Notes: generated by a model not told the origin, from the letters alone. A DNA stretch of 64,000 bases from Paenibacillus helianthi (GCF_001909055.1 NZ_LVWI01000003.1:62001-126000); one strand, 5' to 3'. Positions 1 to 8,524 are shown, counted from the first letter of the stretch. Numbers and translations are program-made.

Positions 1-127
1 TTATGAACCAAAAAGCACCGGATCACTCACATGTTGCACAAGAGGCATAATATCGCGATGTGTATAAGGTTGTATACAGAAGAGCCTGTGTCCGGTTCTT
101 CCGCGATGGGATTATAACGTAATCAGT
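1..127. other. Left-edge stretch without a supported gene
   Basis: No convincing gene can be read here. A forward frame open from the window edge ends at a TAA at 48-50 and could be the last codons of a gene lying outside the window; it is too short to identify. A terminator-like hairpin follows at 128-150, which fits that reading but could equally serve the minus-strand ATP-grasp gene that ends at 219. Confidence 0.3.
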
Positions 128-150
128 AGACCGCTCCTCCGGGGCGGTCT
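128..150. terminator. Terminator-like hairpin
   Basis: AGACCGC and GCGGTCT form a 7-bp perfect stem around a GC-rich loop. The tract after it is only moderately T-rich, so it would be a weak intrinsic terminator. It lies between a possible gene end at 50 and the 3' end of the minus-strand ATP-grasp gene at 219. Confidence 0.4.
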
Positions 151-218
151 ATTAGTTGTTCCAACCTCTATTTCTTCATACGAATTTGAAAATCCATCCC
201 CTGCCTCTTCGCTCGGAG

Positions 219-1058
219 TCACACCACACCTTGCTTCGCCTTCATACATTTCAGATTGTAAGTCCGCCCATAGGCCTTGCCGTACCTTACGATTCGGTTA
301 ATCATATTACGGTCCTGCAGCTTGGTGAACGGGCAGGGATCGGGGGCTGTATTCACTTCCAGGATCCAGGGCTTCAGATGCCGATCCAAGGCAATATCTG
401 CACCGATTTCCTGAAGGCCGGGGAAGGCAGTGCTTAACTGGTGGGCAGACTTTACTCCAATTTCCTTCATTGCCGCGATCAATGCTGCACGCTTTTCTAG
501 GTTTGTGTAGGCGTTCAACAACTCCTCAACCGGATATATGGTCCCTCCTTGACTGCCGTTGGTCACCACCTTGTGAGGATGCGCCACGCGTCCTGCAATC
601 CCCGTAGCCTCCCACTCCCTCTTAAGATTCCGCTGCACCATCACCCGGATATCGAAGGGCCGGCCATTATAGGTAAGCAGCCGGATTCCCTTTTGGACTA
701 AATAGGATCTTTCCTTGATTTCCCTATAGATTGCGTGATAGGCGGTGTCGTAATCGGAGAATCTATGCACTTGCGTACCGGATTGATAGCGGTAGGACAT
801 CTCATCCCTCGGGTCATGATCTCTTCTGCTGCTGCGATTTAAGCGGCTGACCGGAAATTTGTCAACCCGAATCACGCCCTGCCCCAATGAACCGCAGCAT
901 GGCTTAATATACACCATGTGATATTTTTGCAGCATCTCTTTTAGCACGCTAGGATTCATTTTTCTCGTTACCGGGATATGCATCCTTAATTCTTGGCTTC
1001 CAGCGAGCACCTTTGTCTTCGTCAGCTTGTTGGATATACGTGTGATTTGTTCCTTCAT
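219..1058 (-). CDS. YheC/YheD family ATP-grasp protein
   Basis: The 279-residue product resembles the YheC/YheD family, ATP-grasp proteins that in Bacillus are linked to the endospore coat; their substrates are unknown. Visible features are the N-terminal YIKPCCGSLGQGVIRV stretch (nucleotide-binding lobe), YLVQKGIRL, RPFDIRVMVQR and the C-terminal metal-binding strand PWILEVNTAPDP. The ATG at 1058 is chosen because a GGAGGG Shine-Dalgarno lies 6 bases upstream; the longer in-frame start has none. It is transcribed away from the adenylation-SbnA gene with about 100 bp between the starts. A paralogue lies at 13397-14152. ATP-grasp enzymes usually join a carboxylate to an amine or thiol, so a link to the neighbouring diaminopropionate genes is conceivable but unproven. 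Confidence 0.85.
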   Translation of the reverse strand: MKEQITRISNKLTKTKVLAGSQELRMHIPVTRKMNPSVLKEMLQKYHMVYIKPCCGSLGQGVIRVDKFPVSRLNRSSRRDHDPRDEMSYRYQSGTQVHRFSDYDTAYHAIYREIKERSYLVQKGIRLLTYNGRPFDIRVMVQRNLKREWEATGIAGRVAHPHKVVTNGSQGGTIYPVEELLNAYTNLEKRAALIAAMKEIGVKSAHQLSTAFPGLQEIGADIALDRHLKPWILEVNTAPDPCPFTKLQDRNMINRIVRYGKAYGRTYNLKCMKAKQGVV

Positions 1059-1161
1059 TATGTCCCTCCGTTGCAATAAGCCTATAGGCTATCTTACGGG
1101 GGTAGTTGAACTTTTGATTGGGCAGCAGACGATAAAAGAACACACCCGGAGCGTGCTACAT

Positions 1162-3438
1162 ATGATGATTGAGGGTGTTTATCTAAAGAGGCTGCAGGTT
1201 GCAGCAGAGCGGGAGGCGGCGAAGATGCTGCTGGACAAATTACAGGATAAAGTGCTTGAGGTTATCGGGGTATTTCCTTGGTACAAGGGGCTGATCGGCG
1301 GCGGACAAACCAATTATAGCCTTCAGAAGCTTCCGCTGCTGACGACGGAGATTCTTGAAACCTATTATTATACAGAGCCAGCTGACCCTTCTCTTGCCGT
1401 ATACAGGACATCGGGCACAAGCACTGGCGACCGGAAGGTGATTCTCTACTCGGAGGAAGATGATCAGCACTACATAGATATCAAAACAAAGCTGTTCGGT
1501 GAGCTTATCGCAGGAAGCGGGTGCACAAGAGCTTTGGCAGACATGGGTACCGGACATGCAGCGAACACTGCGCTAACCATATTTGAACGGCTGGGCCTGG
1601 AAAGTAGCTCGATCCCCTTTGAACTGCCGATTCAGCAGCATATTGAACAGCTTGAGGCATTCCAGCCGGACCTGCTGTATACGATGCCTTCTATCCTCGA
1701 CCATATCGTATATGCTACGGACAATCCGCTTGCCTTCGGAATCCGCAAGATCATTCTGGTCGGGGAAATCGCCACACCTGAGTGGCAGTGCAACATGGCC
1801 CGCCTGTTCGGTCTGGAGCCTCGTGACATCATCGATACGTACGGCTCCATTGAAATCGGGACGATTGCTTATTACTCCCATGACCTTGGCCGGTATATTC
1901 TCGCCGATGGTATTTATGCGGAAGGGATCGGGACAGAGAGGTTAGGCGGGGAATGGAGACCGCTGGCGGATGACGAGAGTATTCTGGTGCTTACCTCAAG
2001 CGTCCGCAAGATGCTGCCTGCCATCCGTTTTGTTACCTATGACGTTGTAAGAGACTTCAGGCCTGTGATGGATGGCGGTGTAGAGAGGCAGAGCTTTACG
2101 TCTATTGTCAAACGGGTGGGCCGGGAATTGAAGCACGGGGAAAAAATCAGCTTGTATGATATTGAACGGGTTGTATACCGTCATCTTGAGGATGCGATCA
2201 TCCGCGTTAGCGTAGAGGACAATGCACTGACTGTGTATATTCAGAGCAAATCTGCGGAAAACTCCGCTATTCCGGCCATCCGGGAGGAAATCGGGGAGTG
2301 CATTCCCGAAATCGGCAGGATGATTTGTAACCATCTGCTTGATGCGATTGAGGTCATTATCGTAGCTGCGGAGGAGCCACTGGAGCGCGGGCAGGTGAAG
2401 AACAAAAAACTGTATTACCAGAAAGACAAAGATAATAGCAGACCTGATATATACCTGAATGGCGGAATTTTGTCGGCCATCGGAAACACGCCCTTAATCA
2501 AGCTGAATCACTTGTTCCAGAAAAGCGGATTTGAGGTTTACGCGAAAATGGAGCTGCTGAACCCGGGCGGAAGTGCGAAAGACCGTCCGGCTCTGCGGAT
2601 GATCCGGGAAGCCTGGAAGGAAGGGATCATCGGGCCGGGAACTTCCGTCATTGAATCGAGCTCGGGAAATATGGCAATCAGCCTGGCGATGATTTGCAAG
2701 GTTTTGGGGATGCGTTTTATCAGCGTGGTCGACCCCAGAACAACAGACACGAATCTGCAAATCCTGAAGGCATTGGACGCAAAAATAGATCTGGTCCCGG
2801 GTCCCGACCCCGAAACAGGCGAGTTTTTGCCCGCCAGGCTGAACCGTGTGCAGCAGCTCCTGGCGGAAATACCGGGCAGTTACTGGCCGAATCAGTATGC
2901 AAATCCTCATAATTATCTGTCCCACTACCATACGACCATGAAGGAAATTGTGGCAGAGCTTGGGCGGGTGGATTATTTGTTCTGCAGTGTCAGTACCTGC
3001 GGCACGATTCGGGGCCTCGCGGAATATGCAAGGGATCACGGGCTTAGGACCCAAATCGTGGCTGTTGACGCAGAGGGGAGCGCTATTTTTGGCGGAAATA
3101 AGGGGCAGCGGCGCTTCCCGGGACTCGGTGCCGGTATCGTACCGCCCTTCTGCAGAACCGGCCTGATCGATCGTATCATCCATGTCTCGGACTCGGATAT
3201 TGTCAAAGGCTGCCGGGCACTCGCCCGGAGCGAATCGGTTCTGGCAGGCGCATCCTCCGGGGGAATTATTGCAGCCGTTAAGAAGATGGAGCCGGAATTA
3301 ACACCGGGATCGGTCTGTGCGGTCATACTGCATGACAAGGGAGAACGTTACCTCGATACTGTATATTCAGATGTCTGGATTCAGAGCCAATTAGGCCGGG
3401 AACTTTCGGCTGAGGACAGAACCGACCTTGGAAGATAA
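1162..3438 (+). CDS. Adenylate-forming (PaaK-like) domain fused to SbnA-type L-Dap synthase
   Basis: This is a two-domain protein of about 758 residues. Residues 1-430 look like a PaaK/CapK-type adenylate-forming enzyme: TSGTSTG phosphate loop and DTYGSIEIG (A5-like) are visible. Residues from about 436 are a PLP-dependent cysteine-synthase fold of the SbnA type: IGNTPLIKL, GSAKDRPA with the probable PLP lysine at K473, SSSGN at 499-503 and the phosphate loop GTIRG at 614-618. SbnA joins O-phospho-L-serine and L-glutamate into N-(1-amino-1-carboxyethyl)-glutamate, the precursor of L-2,3-diaminopropionate. The partner sbnB follows 24 bp downstream. In staphyloferrin B clusters SbnA is a free protein of about 325 residues, so the fusion is the oddity. 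The start is uncertain: ATG 1162 has GGAG 10 bases upstream, TTG 1114 has GGGGG. What the adenylation domain activates is unknown; L-Dap or glutamate are guesses. Confidence 0.8.
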   Translation: MMIEGVYLKRLQVAAEREAAKMLLDKLQDKVLEVIGVFPWYKGLIGGGQTNYSLQKLPLLTTEILETYYYTEPADPSLAVYRTSGTSTGDRKVILYSEEDDQHYIDIKTKLFGELIAGSGCTRALADMGTGHAANTALTIFERLGLESSSIPFELPIQQHIEQLEAFQPDLLYTMPSILDHIVYATDNPLAFGIRKIILVGEIATPEWQCNMARLFGLEPRDIIDTYGSIEIGTIAYYSHDLGRYILADGIYAEGIGTERLGGEWRPLADDESILVLTSSVRKMLPAIRFVTYDVVRDFRPVMDGGVERQSFTSIVKRVGRELKHGEKISLYDIERVVYRHLEDAIIRVSVEDNALTVYIQSKSAENSAIPAIREEIGECIPEIGRMICNHLLDAIEVIIVAAEEPLERGQVKNKKLYYQKDKDNSRPDIYLNGGILSAIGNTPLIKLNHLFQKSGFEVYAKMELLNPGGSAKDRPALRMIREAWKEGIIGPGTSVIESSSGNMAISLAMICKVLGMRFISVVDPRTTDTNLQILKALDAKIDLVPGPDPETGEFLPARLNRVQQLLAEIPGSYWPNQYANPHNYLSHYHTTMKEIVAELGRVDYLFCSVSTCGTIRGLAEYARDHGLRTQIVAVDAEGSAIFGGNKGQRRFPGLGAGIVPPFCRTGLIDRIIHVSDSDIVKGCRALARSESVLAGASSGGIIAAVKKMEPELTPGSVCAVILHDKGERYLDTVYSDVWIQSQLGRELSAEDRTDLGR

Positions 3439-3462
3439 GACAGGATATGGGGAGGAAGCGGG

Positions 3463-4428
3463 ATGCTGTACTTAAACGACCGGGATCTTCGGGAAGTTGG
3501 CCTGTATTGGCCGGCCCTTGTGGAGTCGGTAGAGTCTGCAGTGCGCATTATGGATTCAGGTGATTACGCCCAGCCAGTAAAGCCATACCTAAGGTATAAC
3601 AATCCCCGAAACCGGATTATTGCCATGCCAGCGTACGCTGGAGGAGAGGTGAATGCAGCAGGGATCAAGTGGATCTCCAGCTTCCCGGATAATATCCAGG
3701 CGGGTCTTCCCCGCGCGCATAGCATTATCGTAATCAATAATCCCGCTACGGGCGAACCTTCAGCGATCCTCAACTCGCCGATCCCCAGCATTGTAAGGAC
3801 GGCCTCCATCAGCGGGCTGATGATGCGCTATTTTATGGAGGCACGCCCGCTGGACCGGATTCATCTCGGCATTCTCGGCTGGGGGCCGATTGGACAGTAT
3901 CATTTTCAAATGGCTGCAGCATTGTATGGGGACCGGATCGAATCTATCCGTATCTTTGACATAAGGGGAGCAGATTTGTCAGGAATCCCGCCTATATATA
4001 GGGACAGGATGGAAGTAGCAAGGACTTGGGCGGACGTCTACCGGCATTCCAATATCTTCATCACTTGTTCCGTATCCAATCATCGGTATATTGATCTTCC
4101 CCCTGAAAAAGGCAGTCTTTTGCTGAATGTTTCACTGCGTGATTACAAGCCGGATGCGCTGACTTCGGTAAAGGCCATCATCGTGGACGATTGGGATGAA
4201 GTGTGCCGCGAGAATACGGATATCGAGCGGCTCCATCTGGAGCAGGGGCTGACTCGTGAAGGCACACGAACGATTACCGATGTCGTCAGCCGCCGCAGTC
4301 TGACTGAATTTGCCGCAGATGAGCCGATTCTTTTCTGCCCGATGGGTATGGCCGTCTTCGACATCGCTATAGCGGTGTACTACGTAAAGATTGCAAGGGA
4401 AAAAGGGATAGGAACCGAGCTTGTGTAG
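3463..4428 (+). CDS. sbnB: N-((2S)-2-amino-2-carboxyethyl)-L-glutamate dehydrogenase (SbnB)
   Basis: The 321-residue product belongs to the ornithine cyclodeaminase/mu-crystallin fold and resembles SbnB, which oxidises the SbnA product to L-2,3-diaminopropionate and 2-oxoglutarate with NAD. Visible are the dinucleotide-binding segment HLGILGWGPIGQYHFQMA and the family-typical NPATGEPSAILN and R-T-A-S-ISGL stretches. Its length matches the family. It starts 24 bp after the adenylation-SbnA gene behind a GGAGG site and is surely co-transcribed with it. Together they form a complete L-Dap pathway from phosphoserine and glutamate. No siderophore synthetase or NRPS gene that would consume L-Dap lies within the window. 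Confidence 0.85.
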   Translation: MLYLNDRDLREVGLYWPALVESVESAVRIMDSGDYAQPVKPYLRYNNPRNRIIAMPAYAGGEVNAAGIKWISSFPDNIQAGLPRAHSIIVINNPATGEPSAILNSPIPSIVRTASISGLMMRYFMEARPLDRIHLGILGWGPIGQYHFQMAAALYGDRIESIRIFDIRGADLSGIPPIYRDRMEVARTWADVYRHSNIFITCSVSNHRYIDLPPEKGSLLLNVSLRDYKPDALTSVKAIIVDDWDEVCRENTDIERLHLEQGLTREGTRTITDVVSRRSLTEFAADEPILFCPMGMAVFDIAIAVYYVKIAREKGIGTELV

Positions 4429-4500
4429 GGGGAGGGTCTGTCTTACTGAAGCTGTTTCGGTCCCCAAGCGGGTGTTGATATTGATCATACTTCAGCAGAG

Positions 4501-4620
4501 GACGGAATGATTGTGGAAAAGCGGCAGCGGTCGCCTTGGTCTCCGGATTTTCACCGCTAAGGGGAATGAAAAAAATCTGGAGAGCACTGCAATTGGAACA
4601 ACAGTCCGTTCGCGGAGTGT
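4501..4620. repeat. Possible dispersed non-coding hairpin element
   Basis: TCTCCGGATTTT at 4540-4551 pairs with AAAATCTGGAGA at 4572-4583 with one mismatch, and the flanks are rich in short G+C-rich motifs. The organisation resembles non-coding repeats I associate with Paenibacillus intergenic regions. That resemblance is from memory; only the inverted repeat is seen directly. A single copy lies in this window. Confidence 0.35.
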
Positions 4621-4660
4621 CCTCACCAAGTTCCCATGTGCATCCTACTCCAAAACCAAG

Positions 4661-4711
4661 GGGCGTCCCAAGAAGCCATTCATGGCTTTTGGGACGCCCC
4701 CGTTTTTTTGC
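4661..4711. terminator. Strong intrinsic terminator after the L-Dap genes
   Basis: GGGGCGTCCCAA and its inverted copy TTGGGACGCCCC, with the inner pair AAGCC/GGCTT, make a stem of about 17 bp followed by CCGTTTTTTT. It lies 230 bp downstream of sbnB on the same strand and probably ends that transcript. Confidence 0.85.
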
Positions 4712-4778
4712 ATTATGAGAGATGTATCTGAAATGCATTCATAAAGGTAAGTATCAAATCGCCCAGACCTTATTATAG

Positions 4779-5023
4779 CTAGAAGTTAAAGACTTTACTC
4801 CAGTCATAATCTCCTGAAGTCTCCACGTTTTTTGGCCAGCTAGCACACCACTGAGGCATAGAAGGATTTTCTACCCGGTCAAGACTTGGTGTGTAGGGCT
4901 TAATATCCAAAATGGGGGTTCCATGCTCGGCATCCATATAGGCTAACCCGATCACACCATTTTCTGAGTTCCCTTTTTATCAACGCAAACTTTTCCAATT
5001 GATTTAACTGTAAATAACTCCAT
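4779..5023 (-). pseudogene. Deleted remnant of a TrmO-like tRNA methyltransferase gene
   Basis: An AGGAG site 8 bases before an ATG at 5023 opens MELFTVKSIGKV, the typical N-terminus of TrmO/YaeB-type SAM-dependent tRNA (N6-threonylcarbamoyl-A37) methyltransferases. After about 18 codons the frame is lost (a stop follows at codon 24). A second frame then gives NGVIGLAYMDAEHGTPILD and DIKPYTPSLDRVE, ending in DYDWSKVFNF, the typical family C-terminus. The roughly 160-residue protein has lost about half its length, including the SAM-binding core, and is frameshifted at the junction. It is non-functional as read. The remaining signal and start site suggest a recent internal deletion. Confidence 0.75.
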
Positions 5024-5553
5024 GAGTAAAACTCCTATTCGGTTTATTACGGCGCCGTTAAATCAATTATATCTTTGTGTTTTTACACTACAAGCGTTAT
5101 TTTTGATGATCCCCCCTGTGTAGTGAGCCACGGAAAAATGGATAATAATGTAATTTAGTAGTGTGATCAGCTGTTGTGAAAATGCAAAATCAGCAGAATA
5201 AGAAAAATATTTTATTCTTTATTGTTAGATTTATTAAATAACCGGTGTTCATTCTGGCGGGATCTGTAAGATTTACTGAATGTGAAGGATCACTTTCCCA
5301 ATTATTTTTATCTCTGCCCATTATAGGATGTCCGGGTGTTGCAAATTTGCGACTGTTGCTGAAAGCGATAGCGGGAAAAGCGGGATTCATATTACCTGTC
5401 TATACTGCCTGGGGTAGATATGATTAGGGGGGGAATGCTCCTCAAAAGGTTGCTTTCAACAAGGGGAGTCGCAATTTATCTACAGAAAAAAGCAAGGATT
5501 TTAAGCGGGTTTAGGAGCCTTGACCCTATATATTTTCTGTAATACTATGACGG

Positions 5554-5569
5554 TGTGAAATGTTTCACA
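5554..5569. promoter_or_regulatory. Fnr/Crp-type or Rex-type operator, site 1
   Basis: TGTGAAATGTTTCACA matches TGTGA-N6-TCACA exactly, the consensus of Crp/Fnr regulators including Bacillus Fnr. It also resembles the Rex box TTGTGA-N6-TCACAA. Its centre is 90 bp upstream of the CoA-transferase ATG. A weak -10 like TACTAC at 5590 would put the site near -41, the activator position of Fnr. Fnr and Rex cannot be told apart from sequence alone. Confidence 0.65.
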
Positions 5570-5618
5570 ATCACTTTTGACCTTAGGCATACTACGGATT
5601 TATTGACTTTGTTATGAA

Positions 5619-5634
5619 TGTGAAAATGTTCACG
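5619..5634. promoter_or_regulatory. Fnr/Crp-type or Rex-type operator, site 2
   Basis: TGTGAAAATGTTCACG is a second copy with one mismatch in the right half. It lies 65 bp (about six helical turns) from site 1 and ends 17 bp before the start codon, overlapping the expected leader. A bound protein here would more likely repress than activate. Confidence 0.55.
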
Positions 5635-5651
5635 AAAGAGGGAGTGGGGAA

Positions 5652-7217
5652 ATGACAAAAGTAATTTCAGCCGCAAAAGCTGCAGAACTGATTCAAGATG
5701 GAAGTACAGTCGCAGCAAGCGGTTTTGGATTATCCTGTTGGGCAGAAGAAATGGGTATTGCGATTGAAGAGCGGTTCTTACAAACCGGACATCCGAAGAA
5801 CTTGACGGTGATGCACGCTAGTGCAGTAGGCAACCGCCGTGATAAGGGAATGACCCACCTGGGTCATGAGGGGTTAATTAAACGCTGGATCGGCGGGATT
5901 GCAATCGCTTCCCCTGGCATGGCGAAACTGATCGAAGAAGACAAATGTGAGGCATACAATTTGCCCCAAGGCGTAATCACTCAGTTGTACCGTGAAATCG
6001 CAGGTAAACGTCCGGGGGTCATTACAAAAGTGGGTATGGAGACGTTTGTGGATCCCCGGGTAGAGGGCGGTAAAATGTCTCCATCTACAAAGGAAGACAT
6101 TGTAAAGGTCATTGAACTCGAAGGTGAAGAGTGGCTATTCTATAAATCTTTTCCGATTCAGGTTGGATTGATCCGCGGAACCGTGGCTGATGAAAAGGGG
6201 AACTTAACGCTTGAAAAGGAAGGTCTTCATATGGAGGTTCTTCCTATTGCCCAGGCTGTGCGGAACTCCGGAGGCATCGTCATCGCTCAAGTGGAGACGG
6301 TTGCCAAGAATGGCACACTGAATCCGAAAGATGTTAAGGTGCCAGGAATTTTAGTGGATTATATTGTGGTTTCTAAACCGGAAAATCACTTCCAGACTGA
6401 AAACACCTATTATAATCCGGCATTCTCCGGTCATGTAAAGGTACCTATTGAGAACATAGATACCATACCTTTAGATGAGCGTAAAATCATTTCCCGCCGG
6501 ACAGCAGTTGAACTTGTACCGAACACGATCTTGAACCTTGGTGTTGGGATTCCGGTTAATGTTGCCACAATAGCAGCGGAAGAGGGAGTAAGCGAACAGC
6601 TTATTCTTACCACAGAGGCTGGATCCATTGGCGGTGTGCCTGCCAGTCTGAAGGACTTCGGACATGCCTTTAACTCCGAGGCCATTGTAGATCATGATGC
6701 GCAGTTTGATTTTTATGATGGCGGCGGGATTGATTTATCCGTGCTTGGCCTAGCTCAGACCGACGAATATGGCAATGTGAATGTGAGCAAGTTTGGCACT
6801 CGTGTAGCGGGTTGCGGTGGGTTTATCAACATTTCCCAGGCAGCCAAAAAACTTGTTTTTGCCGGTACATTTACCGCGGGTGGTCTTGAGATCAAGGTGG
6901 AGAATGGAAAACTGCAAATCGTTCAAGAAGGAAAAGCAAAGAAGTTTATTAAAAAGGTGCAGCAAATCACGTTCAGTGGCTCCTATGCCGCGAAAGTACA
7001 ACAACCGGTTGTATATGTGACCGAACGGGCAGTGTTCGAACTGCTGGACGGAAAAGTTACGTTAACGGAAATCGCACCAGGGATTGACCTTCAAAAGCAT
7101 ATTTTAGACCAAATGGAATTTGAACCGGTTATCTCACCAGACCTCAAAGAAATGGACTCTGCCATGTTCGAGGAACATTGGGGAAAACTGAAGTCTATTA
7201 TTAACGGGAAAAACTAA
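5652..7217 (+). CDS. Acetate/propionate-type CoA-transferase (fused alpha-beta)
   Basis: The 521-residue product is a family I CoA-transferase with alpha and beta halves in one chain, like YdiF or propionate CoA-transferase (EC 2.8.3.1 or 2.8.3.8). It moves CoA between an acyl-CoA and a free short-chain acid. The catalytic glutamate is seen in TTEAGSIGG at E322. The oxyanion-type motif GVGIPVNVA lies before it. The start follows GAGGGAGTGGGG. It heads an operon with an OFA-type MFS carrier and a FabK-like flavoprotein, suggesting uptake and activation of an organic acid. Two dyad operators lie directly upstream. The substrate cannot be named from sequence. Confidence 0.85.
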   Translation: MTKVISAAKAAELIQDGSTVAASGFGLSCWAEEMGIAIEERFLQTGHPKNLTVMHASAVGNRRDKGMTHLGHEGLIKRWIGGIAIASPGMAKLIEEDKCEAYNLPQGVITQLYREIAGKRPGVITKVGMETFVDPRVEGGKMSPSTKEDIVKVIELEGEEWLFYKSFPIQVGLIRGTVADEKGNLTLEKEGLHMEVLPIAQAVRNSGGIVIAQVETVAKNGTLNPKDVKVPGILVDYIVVSKPENHFQTENTYYNPAFSGHVKVPIENIDTIPLDERKIISRRTAVELVPNTILNLGVGIPVNVATIAAEEGVSEQLILTTEAGSIGGVPASLKDFGHAFNSEAIVDHDAQFDFYDGGGIDLSVLGLAQTDEYGNVNVSKFGTRVAGCGGFINISQAAKKLVFAGTFTAGGLEIKVENGKLQIVQEGKAKKFIKKVQQITFSGSYAAKVQQPVVYVTERAVFELLDGKVTLTEIAPGIDLQKHILDQMEFEPVISPDLKEMDSAMFEEHWGKLKSIINGKN

Positions 7218-7243
7218 AATGTACAATAGAGAGGGAAGATGAT

Positions 7244-8479
7244 ATGAACGTAGTGTTGAACCGGTGGAGGATCCTGATCGCGTCAGTGATCATTAATATC
7301 TGTGTGGGTGCAGTGTACGCCTTTAGTATCTTTGCATTGCCTTTAACCAAAGTATTCGATGTTACAATGCCGGATATTATGTTGGCATTTACCATTAACG
7401 CAGCAATCGCTCCTATTCCAATGATTTTGGGCGGGAAATTGGTGGACAAAGGGGGAGCCAAAAGAGCCATATTCATTGGCGGTGCCATGTTTGGGCTTGG
7501 ATTTATCCTATCCGGTTTGGCAACCGCACCATGGATGCTGTATATCACCTATGGAGTAATTACCGGAGTGGGCCAGGGGATTGTGTATTCTGCTACCATT
7601 GGTAACACAGTTAAGCTATTCCCGGATAAAAGAGGGCTGGCTACAGGGATTGTAACAGCGGGATATGGCGGTGGAACCATCGTTATTGCTCCCATAGCTA
7701 ATGCGTTAATTTCCAGCAATGGTGTCCAGTCTGCACTCATTACGCTCGGTATTGCCTTTTTAGCTCTTATTTTAAGCCTGGGTCTATTGGTTAAACCAAC
7801 CCCGGTCGGTTATATCCCTCAGGGTTGGACGCCTCCAACTGCTGGAGCTTCTAAGGGCGGGGTTAATATCCCATGGTACGAAATGATCAAGAAGCCGATA
7901 TTTTATGTAATCGCCTGTCTATTCCTGATCGGTGCATTGTCAGGAATGATGGTAACCGCAAATGCTTCCGTAATCGGCCAGAAAATGTTTGGTCTTTCAG
8001 CCGCAGCTGCAGCCCTGTATGTAAGTTTATATGCTTTCAGTAACTGCATGGGCCGTATCTTCTGGGGGGCCGTGTCAGACAAAATCGGACGTGTAAAATG
8101 TCTGCTCATGATCTATCTGGTCATTGCCGGCATGATGTTGACTATAGCTTTGTCTAACTCAGTAGCCGGATTTGGAATAGCAATCGTAGGAATTGGCCTA
8201 TGCTTTGGAGGAACGATGGGGATCTTCCCGTCTATTGTTGGTGAGAAATTTGGTATGAAATACTACGGTGTGAACTATGGTGTAACGTTTATCGGGTATT
8301 CAGGGGCTGCGTTCTTCGGACCGAGAATTGCCAATAAGGTTGCAGCAGCGAACGATGGAATGTTCACGAATGCTTTTTACATCGCTTTGGTGATCTCCTT
8401 GGTTGGTTTTGCCTTAACCTTTGTTTTCAAAGCAATGGAAAAACAACAGCCCAAACAGGAGTCAACAAAAGCAGCATAG
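7244..8479 (+). CDS. OFA-family MFS organic-anion transporter
   Basis: The 411-residue protein has about 12 hydrophobic segments and resembles the oxalate/formate antiporter (OFA) branch of the major facilitator superfamily, whose members move oxalate, formate, lactate or similar acids. The N-terminus RWRILIASVIINICVGAVYA and the FPDKRGLATGIVTAGYGGG loop are typical. A GAGGGAAG site precedes the ATG, 27 bp after the CoA-transferase gene. The arrangement implies that it imports, or exchanges, the acid that the transferase activates. A lysine-rich tail faces the cytoplasm. Confidence 0.85.
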   Translation: MNVVLNRWRILIASVIINICVGAVYAFSIFALPLTKVFDVTMPDIMLAFTINAAIAPIPMILGGKLVDKGGAKRAIFIGGAMFGLGFILSGLATAPWMLYITYGVITGVGQGIVYSATIGNTVKLFPDKRGLATGIVTAGYGGGTIVIAPIANALISSNGVQSALITLGIAFLALILSLGLLVKPTPVGYIPQGWTPPTAGASKGGVNIPWYEMIKKPIFYVIACLFLIGALSGMMVTANASVIGQKMFGLSAAAAALYVSLYAFSNCMGRIFWGAVSDKIGRVKCLLMIYLVIAGMMLTIALSNSVAGFGIAIVGIGLCFGGTMGIFPSIVGEKFGMKYYGVNYGVTFIGYSGAAFFGPRIANKVAAANDGMFTNAFYIALVISLVGFALTFVFKAMEKQQPKQESTKAA

Positions 8480-8524
8480 TACGCTTCAATAAGTTCATAT
8501 TTAAAAAAATGGAGGATTTCAAAC

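Larger units (their letters stand above)
4429..4778. other. Intergenic stretch with hairpin repeat and terminator
   Basis: No credible gene is present. The stretch holds a hairpin-forming element (about 4501-4620) and a strong terminator (4661-4711); short ORFs on both strands are composed of these structures and look spurious. Confidence 0.6.
5024..5651. other. Long upstream region of the CoA-transferase operon
   Basis: About 630 bp without a credible gene. It is AT-rich and carries two dyad operators (5554-5569 and 5619-5634) close to the downstream gene. A forward ORF at 5245-5427 and its antisense counterpart have no ribosome binding site and no recognisable product. A 10-bp palindrome ACGGCGCCGT sits near 5050, just upstream of the TrmO remnant. 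Confidence 0.5.

Noticed and set aside
5245..5427. Short forward ORF upstream of the CoA-transferase operon
   Set aside because: No ribosome site, no recognisable product; the stretch is better read as regulatory DNA.
5440..5651. Possible sigma-54 promoter for the CoA-transferase operon
   Set aside because: I searched for TGGC-N8-TGC-type -24/-12 elements and found none with both GG and GC at the right distance.
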